Shown: positions 6,039 to 12,849 of the stretch, piece by piece
Layout of the letters: each line of letters starts with the position of its first letter
Numbering within the stretch: the stretch's first letter is position 1
Origin: Flavobacteriales bacterium UBA4474
Lineage (GTDB): Bacteria > Bacteroidota > Bacteroidia > Flavobacteriales_D > Sanyastnellaceae
Reading direction: 5' to 3'
Length of the DNA: 15,928 bases
Assembly: GCA_002389295.1 (NCBI GenBank)
Contig: DGOE01000069.1
Span: forward strand, 1-15,928
Position numbers and translations under genes: made by a program
The notes under the pieces: generated by a model
Seen by the model: only the letters and a program-made list of their open reading frames with translations
Databases searched by the model: none
Told to the model about the DNA's origin: nothing

Positions 6039-8349
6039 GTTTTGCATCCCCCGTTGCAGCGCAAGATGCGCTTTCCTGCTCGCAATTGCGGCATGGGGAT
6101 GTCTCCCTTTCGGTGCCACCGGTCAAGATGAACGCCATTCCATCCAGTCGGTGCCCCTGGTGTGGGATGTGGAGTGGCGCTTCAAAGACCCGTCCAACAC
6201 GGGAGGCCAAGACCTTGCCGCTTGGCAAGAACTGCTCGATGGCAGGTTCATTTTGCATCCACCTGATCGGTGGCTCGGCCTCCCCGTCTTGCATGCTTGG
6301 GCGAGGTTGAATGGACGGTGGAAAAAGGCCATTGAACAAGGCAACCCCTCACCCGAGGGCTCAGCCTCACCATTCGACTCCAATGGCTTGGAAAGAAGCC
6401 GATTGCTGCTCAAATCGAGAATGGTTCGCTCAGGATATTTGAATGGGCAACTGCAGGTGGACACCCTGAGTCACTCCCGCGGCCGGGTCACCTTGCGCAT
6501 TGAGTTGGACCCTGGCACACGTGTGTATTGCGGTGAGGTAACGGTCAACGCAGAAAACAGTGGGCTGGGCCAAAAAGAGGCCGCATATCTCATCGAAGAT
6601 TTCAGCCGATGGAAGGGCAAACCCCTTGACCTCAGTGCACTGGAAAGTGACCGCAATCGCTGGTCAAAGCACTTTGAACAACAAGGGTGGTTCGGGCTCA
6701 CCTCTGATTTCTTCACCATGGAAATCGACACCACCGGAAGCAGCATGACGGGGAAAGCGCAGCTCACCTTGAATGTGGCCCCGGACCAATACCTCGAGGA
6801 CACCGTCCCGCACAAAAAGGCGCGCTTGGACAGCATCAGTTTTCATTGGCACCCCTTCGAGTTTGAGCCCTTGGAAAGCCGCACGGAGAAGAACATTCAG
6901 TGGAGTGTGCCCCTCGGCAGGGACATCAGAGGGTTGGCCCACAGCATGCACCTGGAGCAAGGCAGGTTGTACAACCCGGAGGCGCTGATGAATGCCAGAC
7001 AGTCCATTCGAATGTCACCGCTGTTGAATGACGTCAGGGTGGACATTCTAGAGCTCCCGTCCACATCGGAAACGGAAACCCCCTTGCACGTGCACTTCGA
7101 TGCCTACGCCGACAAGCGGAGGGTCATGCGGGTCAATGGCGGACTGAACTCGGCACAGGGCATTGGCGGGGAAATGGCCTTTTCCCTCTCCGACCAAGAT
7201 TTCAGAAAGCGCATGGAGCAGGTGGCGCTGGAATTCGGTTACGGAAGAGAAAGTGTAACACCCTACCAGGGCGGTGATGAGGGCGGTGACGCTCCGTCGT
7301 TCTTCAATTCAGCCATCATCAGCGCTGGCCTGACATACACCGCTCCGCGGCTGATCCCCTTCGGACCGGATCGGCTACCGAGATCAAACAGGCCGAAGAG
7401 CCTCATCTCACTGAGTTTTAGGGACGAAAAACGCCCAAAATTCCAGCGGACCTACTTCCAGATCAGCATGGTGGAGCGGTTCGTTGAAAACACGGAAAAC
7501 GGTTCAAGGGTTGAGTTCCGCCCGTTTGAAGTGGCCCTTACCTCGAGCCAACTCGGGGCGGAATTCGCAGAGGAACTCGCTGATTTGGGGTCGGATATTC
7601 TGGCCTCGTCCTTTCAGCCGCGCGCTATTTTCGGGTCAGGCTTGAGCTGGAAGCTGAATCCCAAACACAACCCCAGCCGTTTGAACCCCTTCAAGTGGGG
7701 CTTGAGTGTTGAGTTTGAAGCGGCAGGCAACCTGTATCACTGGCTGGATAAAAGGGCACCGGAAGAAACCACCATCAGCCTGCCCAGCGCATTGGGGAGC
7801 GCCTCCAATATTCAAGTCGGCCGCTACACCCGATGGGTCGTCGACGGCCGAGCAGGTTGGACAACCAATGGCCGGGATGGCTTCTTTGGCCGGATGTTCA
7901 TGGGAGTGGCTTCATCATCCATCGACAGTGTGTCCGTCCCCATAGAAAAGCAATTCTACGTTGGAGGCCCCAACAGCATGCGCGGCTGGCAGGCCATGGG
8001 GCTGGGCCCGGGCAGCTTCAATTCAGATGTCCTCAGGGTGCGGGGCGACATCCGTTTGGAACTCAACATCGAATACAGGAAGTACATCAATGACTGGATC
8101 CAACTGGCGGCCTTTGTGGATGCGGGCAACATCTGGATGACCCGATCGGAAGCTTCGCGCCCCGGCGTCCAATTCAACACCGACACGTTCTGGAACCAGG
8201 CCGCCGTGGCATATGGAACAGGGATCCGCCTTGACTTCAGTTATTTCCTGCTTCGGTGCGACTTCGGAAAGCCCTGGCGCGGCACCGATGGAATGATTCC
8301 CACGGAAGGTGGTTGGCGGATTCACCCCGCCGTGTCGTTGCCCTTCTGA
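6037..8349 (+). CDS. TamA/TamL-like Omp85-family outer-membrane protein
   Basis: This 770-residue outer-membrane beta-barrel protein belongs to the Omp85 superfamily. A signal peptide (residues 1-29, core CAFLLAIAAWGCLPFGA) is followed by POTRA-like periplasmic repeats, the clearest at about 155-245 (RIELDPGTRVYCGEVTV, then LDLSALESDRNRWSKHFEQQGWFGLTSDF) and 260-340. The barrel spans about 360-770. The Omp85 hallmark GGPNSMRGW is at 643-651, a VDAGNIW strand at 694-700, and the chain ends in Phe as outer-membrane barrels do. The POTRA wording fits the Bacteroidota TamA/TamL branch, thought to act with TamB in envelope protein or lipid export. I see no convincing lipobox (AAWGC has Trp at -2), unlike typical TamL lipoproteins. 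The frame stays open a further 316 codons upstream, but that stretch is antisense to the methyltransferase gene; the signal peptide fixes the start at 6037. Confidence 0.9.
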   Translation: MFCIPRCSARCAFLLAIAAWGCLPFGATGQDERHSIQSVPLVWDVEWRFKDPSNTGGQDLAAWQELLDGRFILHPPDRWLGLPVLHAWARLNGRWKKAIEQGNPSPEGSASPFDSNGLERSRLLLKSRMVRSGYLNGQLQVDTLSHSRGRVTLRIELDPGTRVYCGEVTVNAENSGLGQKEAAYLIEDFSRWKGKPLDLSALESDRNRWSKHFEQQGWFGLTSDFFTMEIDTTGSSMTGKAQLTLNVAPDQYLEDTVPHKKARLDSISFHWHPFEFEPLESRTEKNIQWSVPLGRDIRGLAHSMHLEQGRLYNPEALMNARQSIRMSPLLNDVRVDILELPSTSETETPLHVHFDAYADKRRVMRVNGGLNSAQGIGGEMAFSLSDQDFRKRMEQVALEFGYGRESVTPYQGGDEGGDAPSFFNSAIISAGLTYTAPRLIPFGPDRLPRSNRPKSLISLSFRDEKRPKFQRTYFQISMVERFVENTENGSRVEFRPFEVALTSSQLGAEFAEELADLGSDILASSFQPRAIFGSGLSWKLNPKHNPSRLNPFKWGLSVEFEAAGNLYHWLDKRAPEETTISLPSALGSASNIQVGRYTRWVVDGRAGWTTNGRDGFFGRMFMGVASSSIDSVSVPIEKQFYVGGPNSMRGWQAMGLGPGSFNSDVLRVRGDIRLELNIEYRKYINDWIQLAAFVDAGNIWMTRSEASRPGVQFNTDTFWNQAAVAYGTGIRLDFSYFLLRCDFGKPWRGTDGMIPTEGGWRIHPAVSLPF

Positions 8350-8365
8350 GGGCGCTCTACATTTG
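8338..8365 (+). promoter_or_regulatory. Promoter of accD (Bacteroidota type)
   Basis: TTG at 8338-8340, a 17-bp spacer and TACATTTG at 8358-8365, an exact match to TAnnTTTG. The -33 element lies in the last codons of the Omp85 gene. The box ends 6 nt before the accD ATG at 8372, so the mRNA would start at about the start codon. Confidence 0.6.
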
Positions 8366-8371
8366 CACATC

Positions 8372-9283
8372 ATGGCAGCAAAAGAGGAAAAGCCCAAAGC
8401 TGAGTCCCAAGAGGCAGAAAACGGCGACGGCGCCGGTTTGGGATGGTTCCGCCGGATGAAGGAGGGCATCACCACCAAGACGGCTGAAAAAAAGGAAATC
8501 CCAGAGGGGAATTGGTACAAATGCCCCTCCTGCAAAACCGTCATCGCCAGTGCTGAGCACGAGGCGCAACTGTGGGTGTGCAACCACTGCGAACACCACG
8601 AACGCATCGGTTCAGCAGAGTATTTCAGTTTCCTGTTCGATGGCGGAAAGTTCAGAGAGTTGCAGGCCAAGATGGTCTCGGCCAACCCGCTGAAGTTCAA
8701 AGACACCAAGGATTATGAGGACCGGTTGACGTCGTCCACAGAGAAGACCGGGTTGAAAGACGCCATCCGGACGGGAGTAGGGGAGGTCAACGGCCGAACC
8801 ATGGTCGTCAGCGCCATGGACTTCAGTTTCATTGGCGGCTCCATGGGGTCTGTGGTGGGTGAAAAAATCGCCCGCGCCGTAGACTATGCCATCAAAAACG
8901 GCTTGCCCTTCGTGTGCATCACCAAGTCGGGCGGTGCACGCATGATGGAGGCCGGGTTGTCGCTGATGCAAATGGCCAAGACCAGCGCCAAGCTCAGCCT
9001 CTTGTCCAAGGCAGGACTGCCCTACATCTGCATCTTGACGGACCCTACGACAGGCGGCGTGACCGCTTCCTTTGCCATGCTCGGTGACATCCACCTCGCA
9101 GAGCCCAATGCCCTCATTGGTTTTGCGGGGCCACGGGTGGTCAAAGAGACCATAGGAAAAGACCTGCCTGCCGGATTCCAGAAATCGGAATTCCTGCTCG
9201 AACACGGATTTGTAGACCGCATTGTCCAACGGCGAAATCTCCAGCAGGAGCTTTCGGAGCTGGTGGGCATGCTGATGGACTGA
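8372..9283 (+). CDS. accD: Acetyl-CoA carboxylase carboxyltransferase subunit beta
   Basis: With AccA, this 303-residue subunit forms the carboxyltransferase that moves the carboxyl group from carboxybiotin to acetyl-CoA, giving malonyl-CoA for fatty acid synthesis. A four-cysteine zinc ribbon is at 51-54 (CPSC) and 70-73 (CNHC). The crotonase-fold carboxyltransferase domain follows, with FIGGSMGS (153-160), SGGARMMEAG (186-195), TDPTTGGVTASFAMLGDI (223-240) and IGFAGPRVV (249-257). The zinc ribbon begins about 24 residues later than in E. coli AccD; the extra N terminus is acidic and low-complexity. A TTG codon at 8438 would give a more usual length, but the exact -7 box just before ATG 8372 favours the longer form. 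It lies directly after the Omp85 gene and before rpsO, each with its own promoter, so this looks like a conserved cluster rather than a single operon. Confidence 0.97.
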   Translation: MAAKEEKPKAESQEAENGDGAGLGWFRRMKEGITTKTAEKKEIPEGNWYKCPSCKTVIASAEHEAQLWVCNHCEHHERIGSAEYFSFLFDGGKFRELQAKMVSANPLKFKDTKDYEDRLTSSTEKTGLKDAIRTGVGEVNGRTMVVSAMDFSFIGGSMGSVVGEKIARAVDYAIKNGLPFVCITKSGGARMMEAGLSLMQMAKTSAKLSLLSKAGLPYICILTDPTTGGVTASFAMLGDIHLAEPNALIGFAGPRVVKETIGKDLPAGFQKSEFLLEHGFVDRIVQRRNLQQELSELVGMLMD

Positions 9284-9300
9284 GCCCCAGCCAGAGAGGC

Positions 9301-9331
9301 TTGGTGAATCCACCTAACCTGCCTACTTTTG
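9301..9331 (+). promoter_or_regulatory. Promoter of rpsO (Bacteroidota type)
   Basis: TTG at 9301-9303, a 20-bp spacer and TACTTTTG at 9324-9331, an exact TAnnTTTG match, located between accD and rpsO. It predicts a leader of roughly 40 nt before the rpsO start codon. Confidence 0.6.
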
Positions 9332-9335
9332 CCCC

Positions 9336-9348
9336 CCTGAAAATCAGG
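9336..9348 (+). other. Small hairpin at the 5' end of the rpsO leader
   Basis: CCTGA-AAA-TCAGG, a perfect 5-bp stem with a 3-nt loop, falls right where the transcript from the 9324 box would begin. It could protect the 5' end or take part in S15 autoregulation, but such a short stem may also arise by chance. Confidence 0.35.
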
Positions 9349-9378
9349 TTGCATCAAGAACATCCAAGAGATTTCCAC

Positions 9379-9648
9379 ATGTACCTCACACCCGAGAAAA
9401 AACAAGAGTTCTTCGCCAAGTATGGCAAGAACGCCGAAGACACTGGCAGCGCCGAAGGGCAAATCGCCATGTTCTCATTTCGCATTGCACACTTGACGGA
9501 CCACCTCAAGGAGAACCGCAAGGACGCGAACACACAGCGCTCACTCATCACGTTGGTCGGAAAGCGTCGCCGCTTGCTCGACTACCTGAAGCGCAAAGAC
9601 ATTGAGCGCTACCGCGCCATTGTGAAGGACCTCGGCCTGCGCCGCTGA
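9379..9648 (+). CDS. rpsO: 30S ribosomal protein S15
   Basis: This 89-residue protein is the full normal length of S15 and binds the three-way junction of 16S rRNA early in assembly of the small-subunit platform. Family-wide stretches are visible: DTGSAEGQIA (21-30), RIAHLTDHLKENRKD, then LVGKRRRLLDYLKRKD near the C terminus. The start MYLTPEKK matches the usual Bacteroidota N terminus; an in-frame GTG/ATG extension beginning near 9301 overlaps the promoter and is rejected. It is followed 121 bp later by pnp, the same order as in many bacteria, where the two genes are often co-transcribed and PNPase controls its own leader. Confidence 0.98.
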   Translation: MYLTPEKKQEFFAKYGKNAEDTGSAEGQIAMFSFRIAHLTDHLKENRKDANTQRSLITLVGKRRRLLDYLKRKDIERYRAIVKDLGLRR

Positions 9649-9666
9649 TCCTGCACAATTAAAAAC

Positions 9667-9697
9667 ACGCAGTCTGCGGCATGGGCATCCGGTCGCA
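9667..9697 (+). other. Structured RNA segment between rpsO and pnp (alternative hairpins)
   Basis: Two mutually exclusive stems share bases 9674-9677. One is CGCA-GTC-TGCG (9667-9677). The other is longer, CTGCGGC (9673-9679) with GTCGCAG (9691-9697), a 7-bp stem with one G-U pair. Either could form in the pnp leader. In E. coli this same intergenic position holds the RNase III-processed, PNPase-autoregulated leader; a similar role here is inference only. Confidence 0.4.
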
Positions 9698-9715
9698 GCG
9701 TATCGTTCTGAGTAA

Positions 9716-9742
9716 GCCTCGAGGAAACGCCTCGGGGATTTT
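9716..9742 (+). terminator. Hairpin before pnp: candidate rpsO terminator or attenuator
   Basis: Stem CCTCGAGG (9716-9723) pairs with CCTCGGGG (9729-9736) over 8 bp including one G-U, with the loop AAACG, followed by ATTTTA. The short T run makes it a modest intrinsic terminator. It may instead let some transcription through into pnp, or be part of a regulated leader, since I find no exact -7 box for pnp itself. Confidence 0.45.
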
Positions 9743-9769
9743 ACGGACGCCCAATTTGACAACTCCTTT

Positions 9770-11902
9770 ATGGAACTGAACATTGTAACCAAGACCATCG
9801 ATTTAGGTGATGGTCGCCCGGTCACCATTGAGACCGGAAAACTCGCCAAGCAAGCCGACGGAAGTGTGGTTGTGCGCCAAGGCGATACCATGCTGCTCGC
9901 TGCTGCGGTCAGCAACAACGGCGCCTCAGAAGGCGTCGACTTCTTGCCACTGACGGTGGACTACCGAGAAAAGTACGCGTCCACCGGCCGATTCCCCGGA
10001 GGATTCTTCAAGCGCGAGGCCCGTCCAAGCGATACGGAGATCCTGGTGATGCGCTTGGTTGACCGCGCCCTGCGCCCAACCTTCCCCGGCGATTACCACG
10101 CCGAGACCCAGGTCATGATCCAACTCATGTCTGCGGACAAGGAGAACATGCCCGACAGCCTCGCCGGTTTGGCTGCATCTGCAGCATTGGCCGTGAGCAA
10201 CATTCCTTTCGACGGCCCCATCTCCGAAGTTCGGGTCGCCCGAATTGGAGGAGAGTTTGTCATCAACCCCACCTATGCGCAGCTCGAAGAAGCCGACATC
10301 GACATGATGATCGCCGGATCCATGGACAGCATCGTCATGGTGGAAGGTGAGATGATGGAGGTTTCCGAGGAGGAAATGGTCAGCGCCATTGAAGCGGCCC
10401 ACGTGGCCATCAAGAAGCAGTGCCAAGCACAGCTCGACATGGCGGCCGAAGTGCCCAGCTCCTCGCCCAAGCGCGAGTACGAGCATGAGAAGCAAGACCC
10501 TGCCCTCAAGCAGCGCATCCACGATGAGCTGTACCAGCAGTACTACGATGCCGCCAAGAATGCCGGTTCCAAGGAAGAGCGCGGCAAGAAGTTCAAGGCC
10601 ATCAAGGAATCCTTCCTCGATACGCTTTCAGCTGAAGACCGCGAGGAAAAGCAGTTCATGCTGCGGGATTACGTCAAGGCGACTCAAAAATCCGCCATTC
10701 GGGACCTGCTCTTGAAGGAGGGCATCCGCCTCGACGGCCGCGGCTCCAAGGACATCCGCCCCATCTGGTGCGAGGTGGATTACCTGCCCGGACCACACGG
10801 TTCCGCCATTTTCACCCGTGGAGAGACGCAGAGCTTGACCACGCTCACCTTGGGCACCAAGGACGATGAGCAGTTGATCGACAACGCCCTCGTGCGGAAG
10901 ACCGAGAAGTTCTTGCTTCACTACAACTTCCCGCCATTCTCAACAGGCGAGGCCCGCCCCATTCGCGGCACCAGCCGCCGTGAGATTGGCCACGGAAACC
11001 TGGCCTTGCGTGCGCTCAAGCCCATGCTGCCTCCTGTGGAAGATTGCCCTTACACCATTCGTTTGGTCAGTGAGATCCTCGAGTCCAACGGCTCCAGCTC
11101 CATGGCCACCGTATGTGCAGGTACGCTTGCCCTCATGGACGGCGGTATCCCCATGAAGCGCCCGGTCAGCGGCATCGCCATGGGCCTCATCACTGACATG
11201 GAAACCGGCAAGTACGCTGTCCTCAGCGACATCCTCGGTGACGAGGACCACCTCGGCGACATGGACTTCAAGGTGACCGGCACCACGGAAGGCATCACAG
11301 CCTGCCAGATGGACATCAAGATCAAGGGACTGTCTTACGCCCAATTGACCGAAGCCTTGCTGCAGGCCAAGGAAGGACGCGCCCACATCTTGAATGAGAT
11401 GTTGAAGACGATGGACACCCATCGCGAAGACTACAAAGACCACGCCCCGCGCATTGTGTCATTTGAAGTTCCTGCCGAAGCCATCGGTCCCATCATCGGT
11501 CCTGGCGGTAAAATCATCAACGAGATCCAGGACACCACCGGTGCCAATGTCTCGATCCAAGATGACGACGGCAAAGGGCTCGTGGAAGTATCCGGTGACA
11601 ACAAGCAGAAAATCGATGCTGCCGTTGCCCGCATCCGCGCCATCGCATTCCCTCCGACGGTTGAAGTTGGCGAGGTTTACGAAGGACAGGTCAAGACGGT
11701 CATGCCATACGGTGCGTTCGTTGAGATCATCCCCGGACAGGATGGCCTGCTTCACATTTCGGAGCTCGATCACCACCGCGTGAACCAGGTAACCGACATT
11801 ATCAACGAAGGGGACTTGGTCAAATTCAAGGTAACGGGGCGCGATCCACGCTCAGGCAAGCTCAAATTGAGCCGCAAAGTGCTTCTTCCGAAGCCTGAGT
11901 GA
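9770..11902 (+). CDS. pnp: Polyribonucleotide nucleotidyltransferase (PNPase)
   Basis: This 710-residue 3'-to-5' exoribonuclease uses phosphate to release nucleoside diphosphates from RNA and can also add tails. Domains are in the usual order: first RNase PH domain about 1-215, helical linker about 240-310, second RNase PH domain about 315-545 and KH domain about 565-625 with IIGPGGK at 575-581. The S1 domain spans about 633-703 (VGEVYEGQVKTVMPYGAF...GLLHISEL). The catalytic/metal-binding LGDEDHLGDMDFKV segment is intact, with D491 and D497 at the spacing of E. coli D486 and D492. FPGGFFKRE (75-83) and RPIRGTSRREIGHG (397-409) are typical of the phosphate and RNA channel. Length is normal. 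It sits between rpsO and rpoD on the same strand; the 121-bp leader is rich in hairpins, suggesting post-transcriptional control. Confidence 0.98.
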   Translation: MELNIVTKTIDLGDGRPVTIETGKLAKQADGSVVVRQGDTMLLAAAVSNNGASEGVDFLPLTVDYREKYASTGRFPGGFFKREARPSDTEILVMRLVDRALRPTFPGDYHAETQVMIQLMSADKENMPDSLAGLAASAALAVSNIPFDGPISEVRVARIGGEFVINPTYAQLEEADIDMMIAGSMDSIVMVEGEMMEVSEEEMVSAIEAAHVAIKKQCQAQLDMAAEVPSSSPKREYEHEKQDPALKQRIHDELYQQYYDAAKNAGSKEERGKKFKAIKESFLDTLSAEDREEKQFMLRDYVKATQKSAIRDLLLKEGIRLDGRGSKDIRPIWCEVDYLPGPHGSAIFTRGETQSLTTLTLGTKDDEQLIDNALVRKTEKFLLHYNFPPFSTGEARPIRGTSRREIGHGNLALRALKPMLPPVEDCPYTIRLVSEILESNGSSSMATVCAGTLALMDGGIPMKRPVSGIAMGLITDMETGKYAVLSDILGDEDHLGDMDFKVTGTTEGITACQMDIKIKGLSYAQLTEALLQAKEGRAHILNEMLKTMDTHREDYKDHAPRIVSFEVPAEAIGPIIGPGGKIINEIQDTTGANVSIQDDDGKGLVEVSGDNKQKIDAAVARIRAIAFPPTVEVGEVYEGQVKTVMPYGAFVEIIPGQDGLLHISELDHHRVNQVTDIINEGDLVKFKVTGRDPRSGKLKLSRKVLLPKPE

Positions 11903-11919
11903 AACGATTGACCGTTAAA

Positions 11920-11927
11920 TACGTTTG
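11920..11927 (+). promoter_or_regulatory. -7 box upstream of rpoD
   Basis: TACGTTTG, an exact match to TAnnTTTG, lies 18 bp after the pnp stop codon and 52 bp before the rpoD start. No TTG is found 17-23 bp upstream (the nearest, 11908-11910, is only 9 bp away), so promoter strength or sigma use may differ. Confidence 0.5.
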
Positions 11928-11934
11928 AGAAAGA

Positions 11935-11963
11935 GGTCTGGGGTATTTTCCCTATCCCCAACC
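11935..11963 (+). other. Hairpin in the rpoD 5' leader
   Basis: GGT(c)TGGGG at 11935-11943 pairs with CCCCAACC at 11956-11963, an 8-bp stem with one bulged C and a 12-nt loop. It begins about 7 nt after the -7 box, so it would sit at the extreme 5' end of the rpoD mRNA. The loop holds TTTT, but no T run follows the stem, so it is a poor pnp terminator. Confidence 0.4.
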
Positions 11964-11979
11964 ATCGATTGCACCGCCC

Positions 11980-12849
11980 ATGAGACAGCTGAAAATCACG
12001 AAACAGGTCACCAACAGGGAGACCGCGTCACTCGACAAGTACCTACAGGAAATCGGCAGGGTTGACCTGATCACCGCCGAAGAAGAGGTGGAACTTGCCC
12101 GGCGCATCAAACAAGGTGACCAAGTGGCTTTGGAAAAAATGACCAAGGCCAACTTGAGATTCGTGGTTTCTGTCTCCAAGCAGTATCAAAATCAGGGGCT
12201 CTCTCTGCCAGACTTGATCAATGAGGGCAACCTCGGTTTGATCAAGGCTGCGCAAAGGTTTGACGAGACCCGCGGTTTTAAGTTCATCTCATACGCTGTG
12301 TGGTGGATCCGCCAGAGCATCCTTCAAGCCCTTGCCGAACAAAGCAGGATCGTCAGGCTGCCCCTGAACAAGATTGGCTCCATCAACAAGATCAACAAGG
12401 CATTTGCCCGACTTGAGCAAGAGTTTGAGCGCCCTCCAACGCCAGCAGAACTTGCTGAAGTATTGGACATGACGCTCGACGAGGTGAAGCAAAGCTTGAA
12501 GAACGCCGGGCGCCACGTTTCCATGGACGCCCCCCTCAAGGATGGCGACGACAGCTCCAGCACCATGTATGACGTGTTGCAGACCAACGACACGCCTTCA
12601 CCTGACACTGAACTGATCACAGAATCTCTGCGCAAGGAGATTGAACGGTCACTTCAAACCCTGACCAGCCGAGAGGCCGACGTCATCAGGTTGTACTTCG
12701 GTCTCGGTGGCGAACACCCCTTGACCTTGGAGGAAATTGGTGAACGGTTCGATCTGACACGCGAAAGGGTGCGCCAAATCAAGGAAAAGGCGATCCGCAG
12801 GCTCAAGCACACCAGCCGCAGCCGGATCCTGAAGTCCTACTTGGGCTGA
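11980..12849 (+). CDS. rpoD: Primary RNA polymerase sigma factor (sigma-70, short Bacteroidota type)
   Basis: This 289-residue protein directs RNA polymerase to housekeeping promoters. Region 1.2 is at about 17-50 (SLDKYLQEIGRVDLITAEEE), region 2 at 55-125 with the core-binding and -10-reading helix (LPDLINEGNLGLIKAAQRFD, then FISYAVWWIRQSI), region 3 at about 135-210 and region 4 at 225-285. The helix-turn-helix is LTLEEIGERFDLTRERVRQI (248-267). It lacks the long region 1.1 and non-conserved region of proteobacterial RpoD, as expected for Bacteroidota, whose sigma factor reads TTG/TAnnTTTG promoters such as those in this window. The start MRQLKITK is the usual one for the phylum. The 3' end overlaps the opposing glycosylase gene by 13 bp, and a strong hairpin follows 40 bp after the stop. 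Confidence 0.97.
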   Translation: MRQLKITKQVTNRETASLDKYLQEIGRVDLITAEEEVELARRIKQGDQVALEKMTKANLRFVVSVSKQYQNQGLSLPDLINEGNLGLIKAAQRFDETRGFKFISYAVWWIRQSILQALAEQSRIVRLPLNKIGSINKINKAFARLEQEFERPPTPAELAEVLDMTLDEVKQSLKNAGRHVSMDAPLKDGDDSSSTMYDVLQTNDTPSPDTELITESLRKEIERSLQTLTSREADVIRLYFGLGGEHPLTLEEIGERFDLTRERVRQIKEKAIRRLKHTSRSRILKSYLG

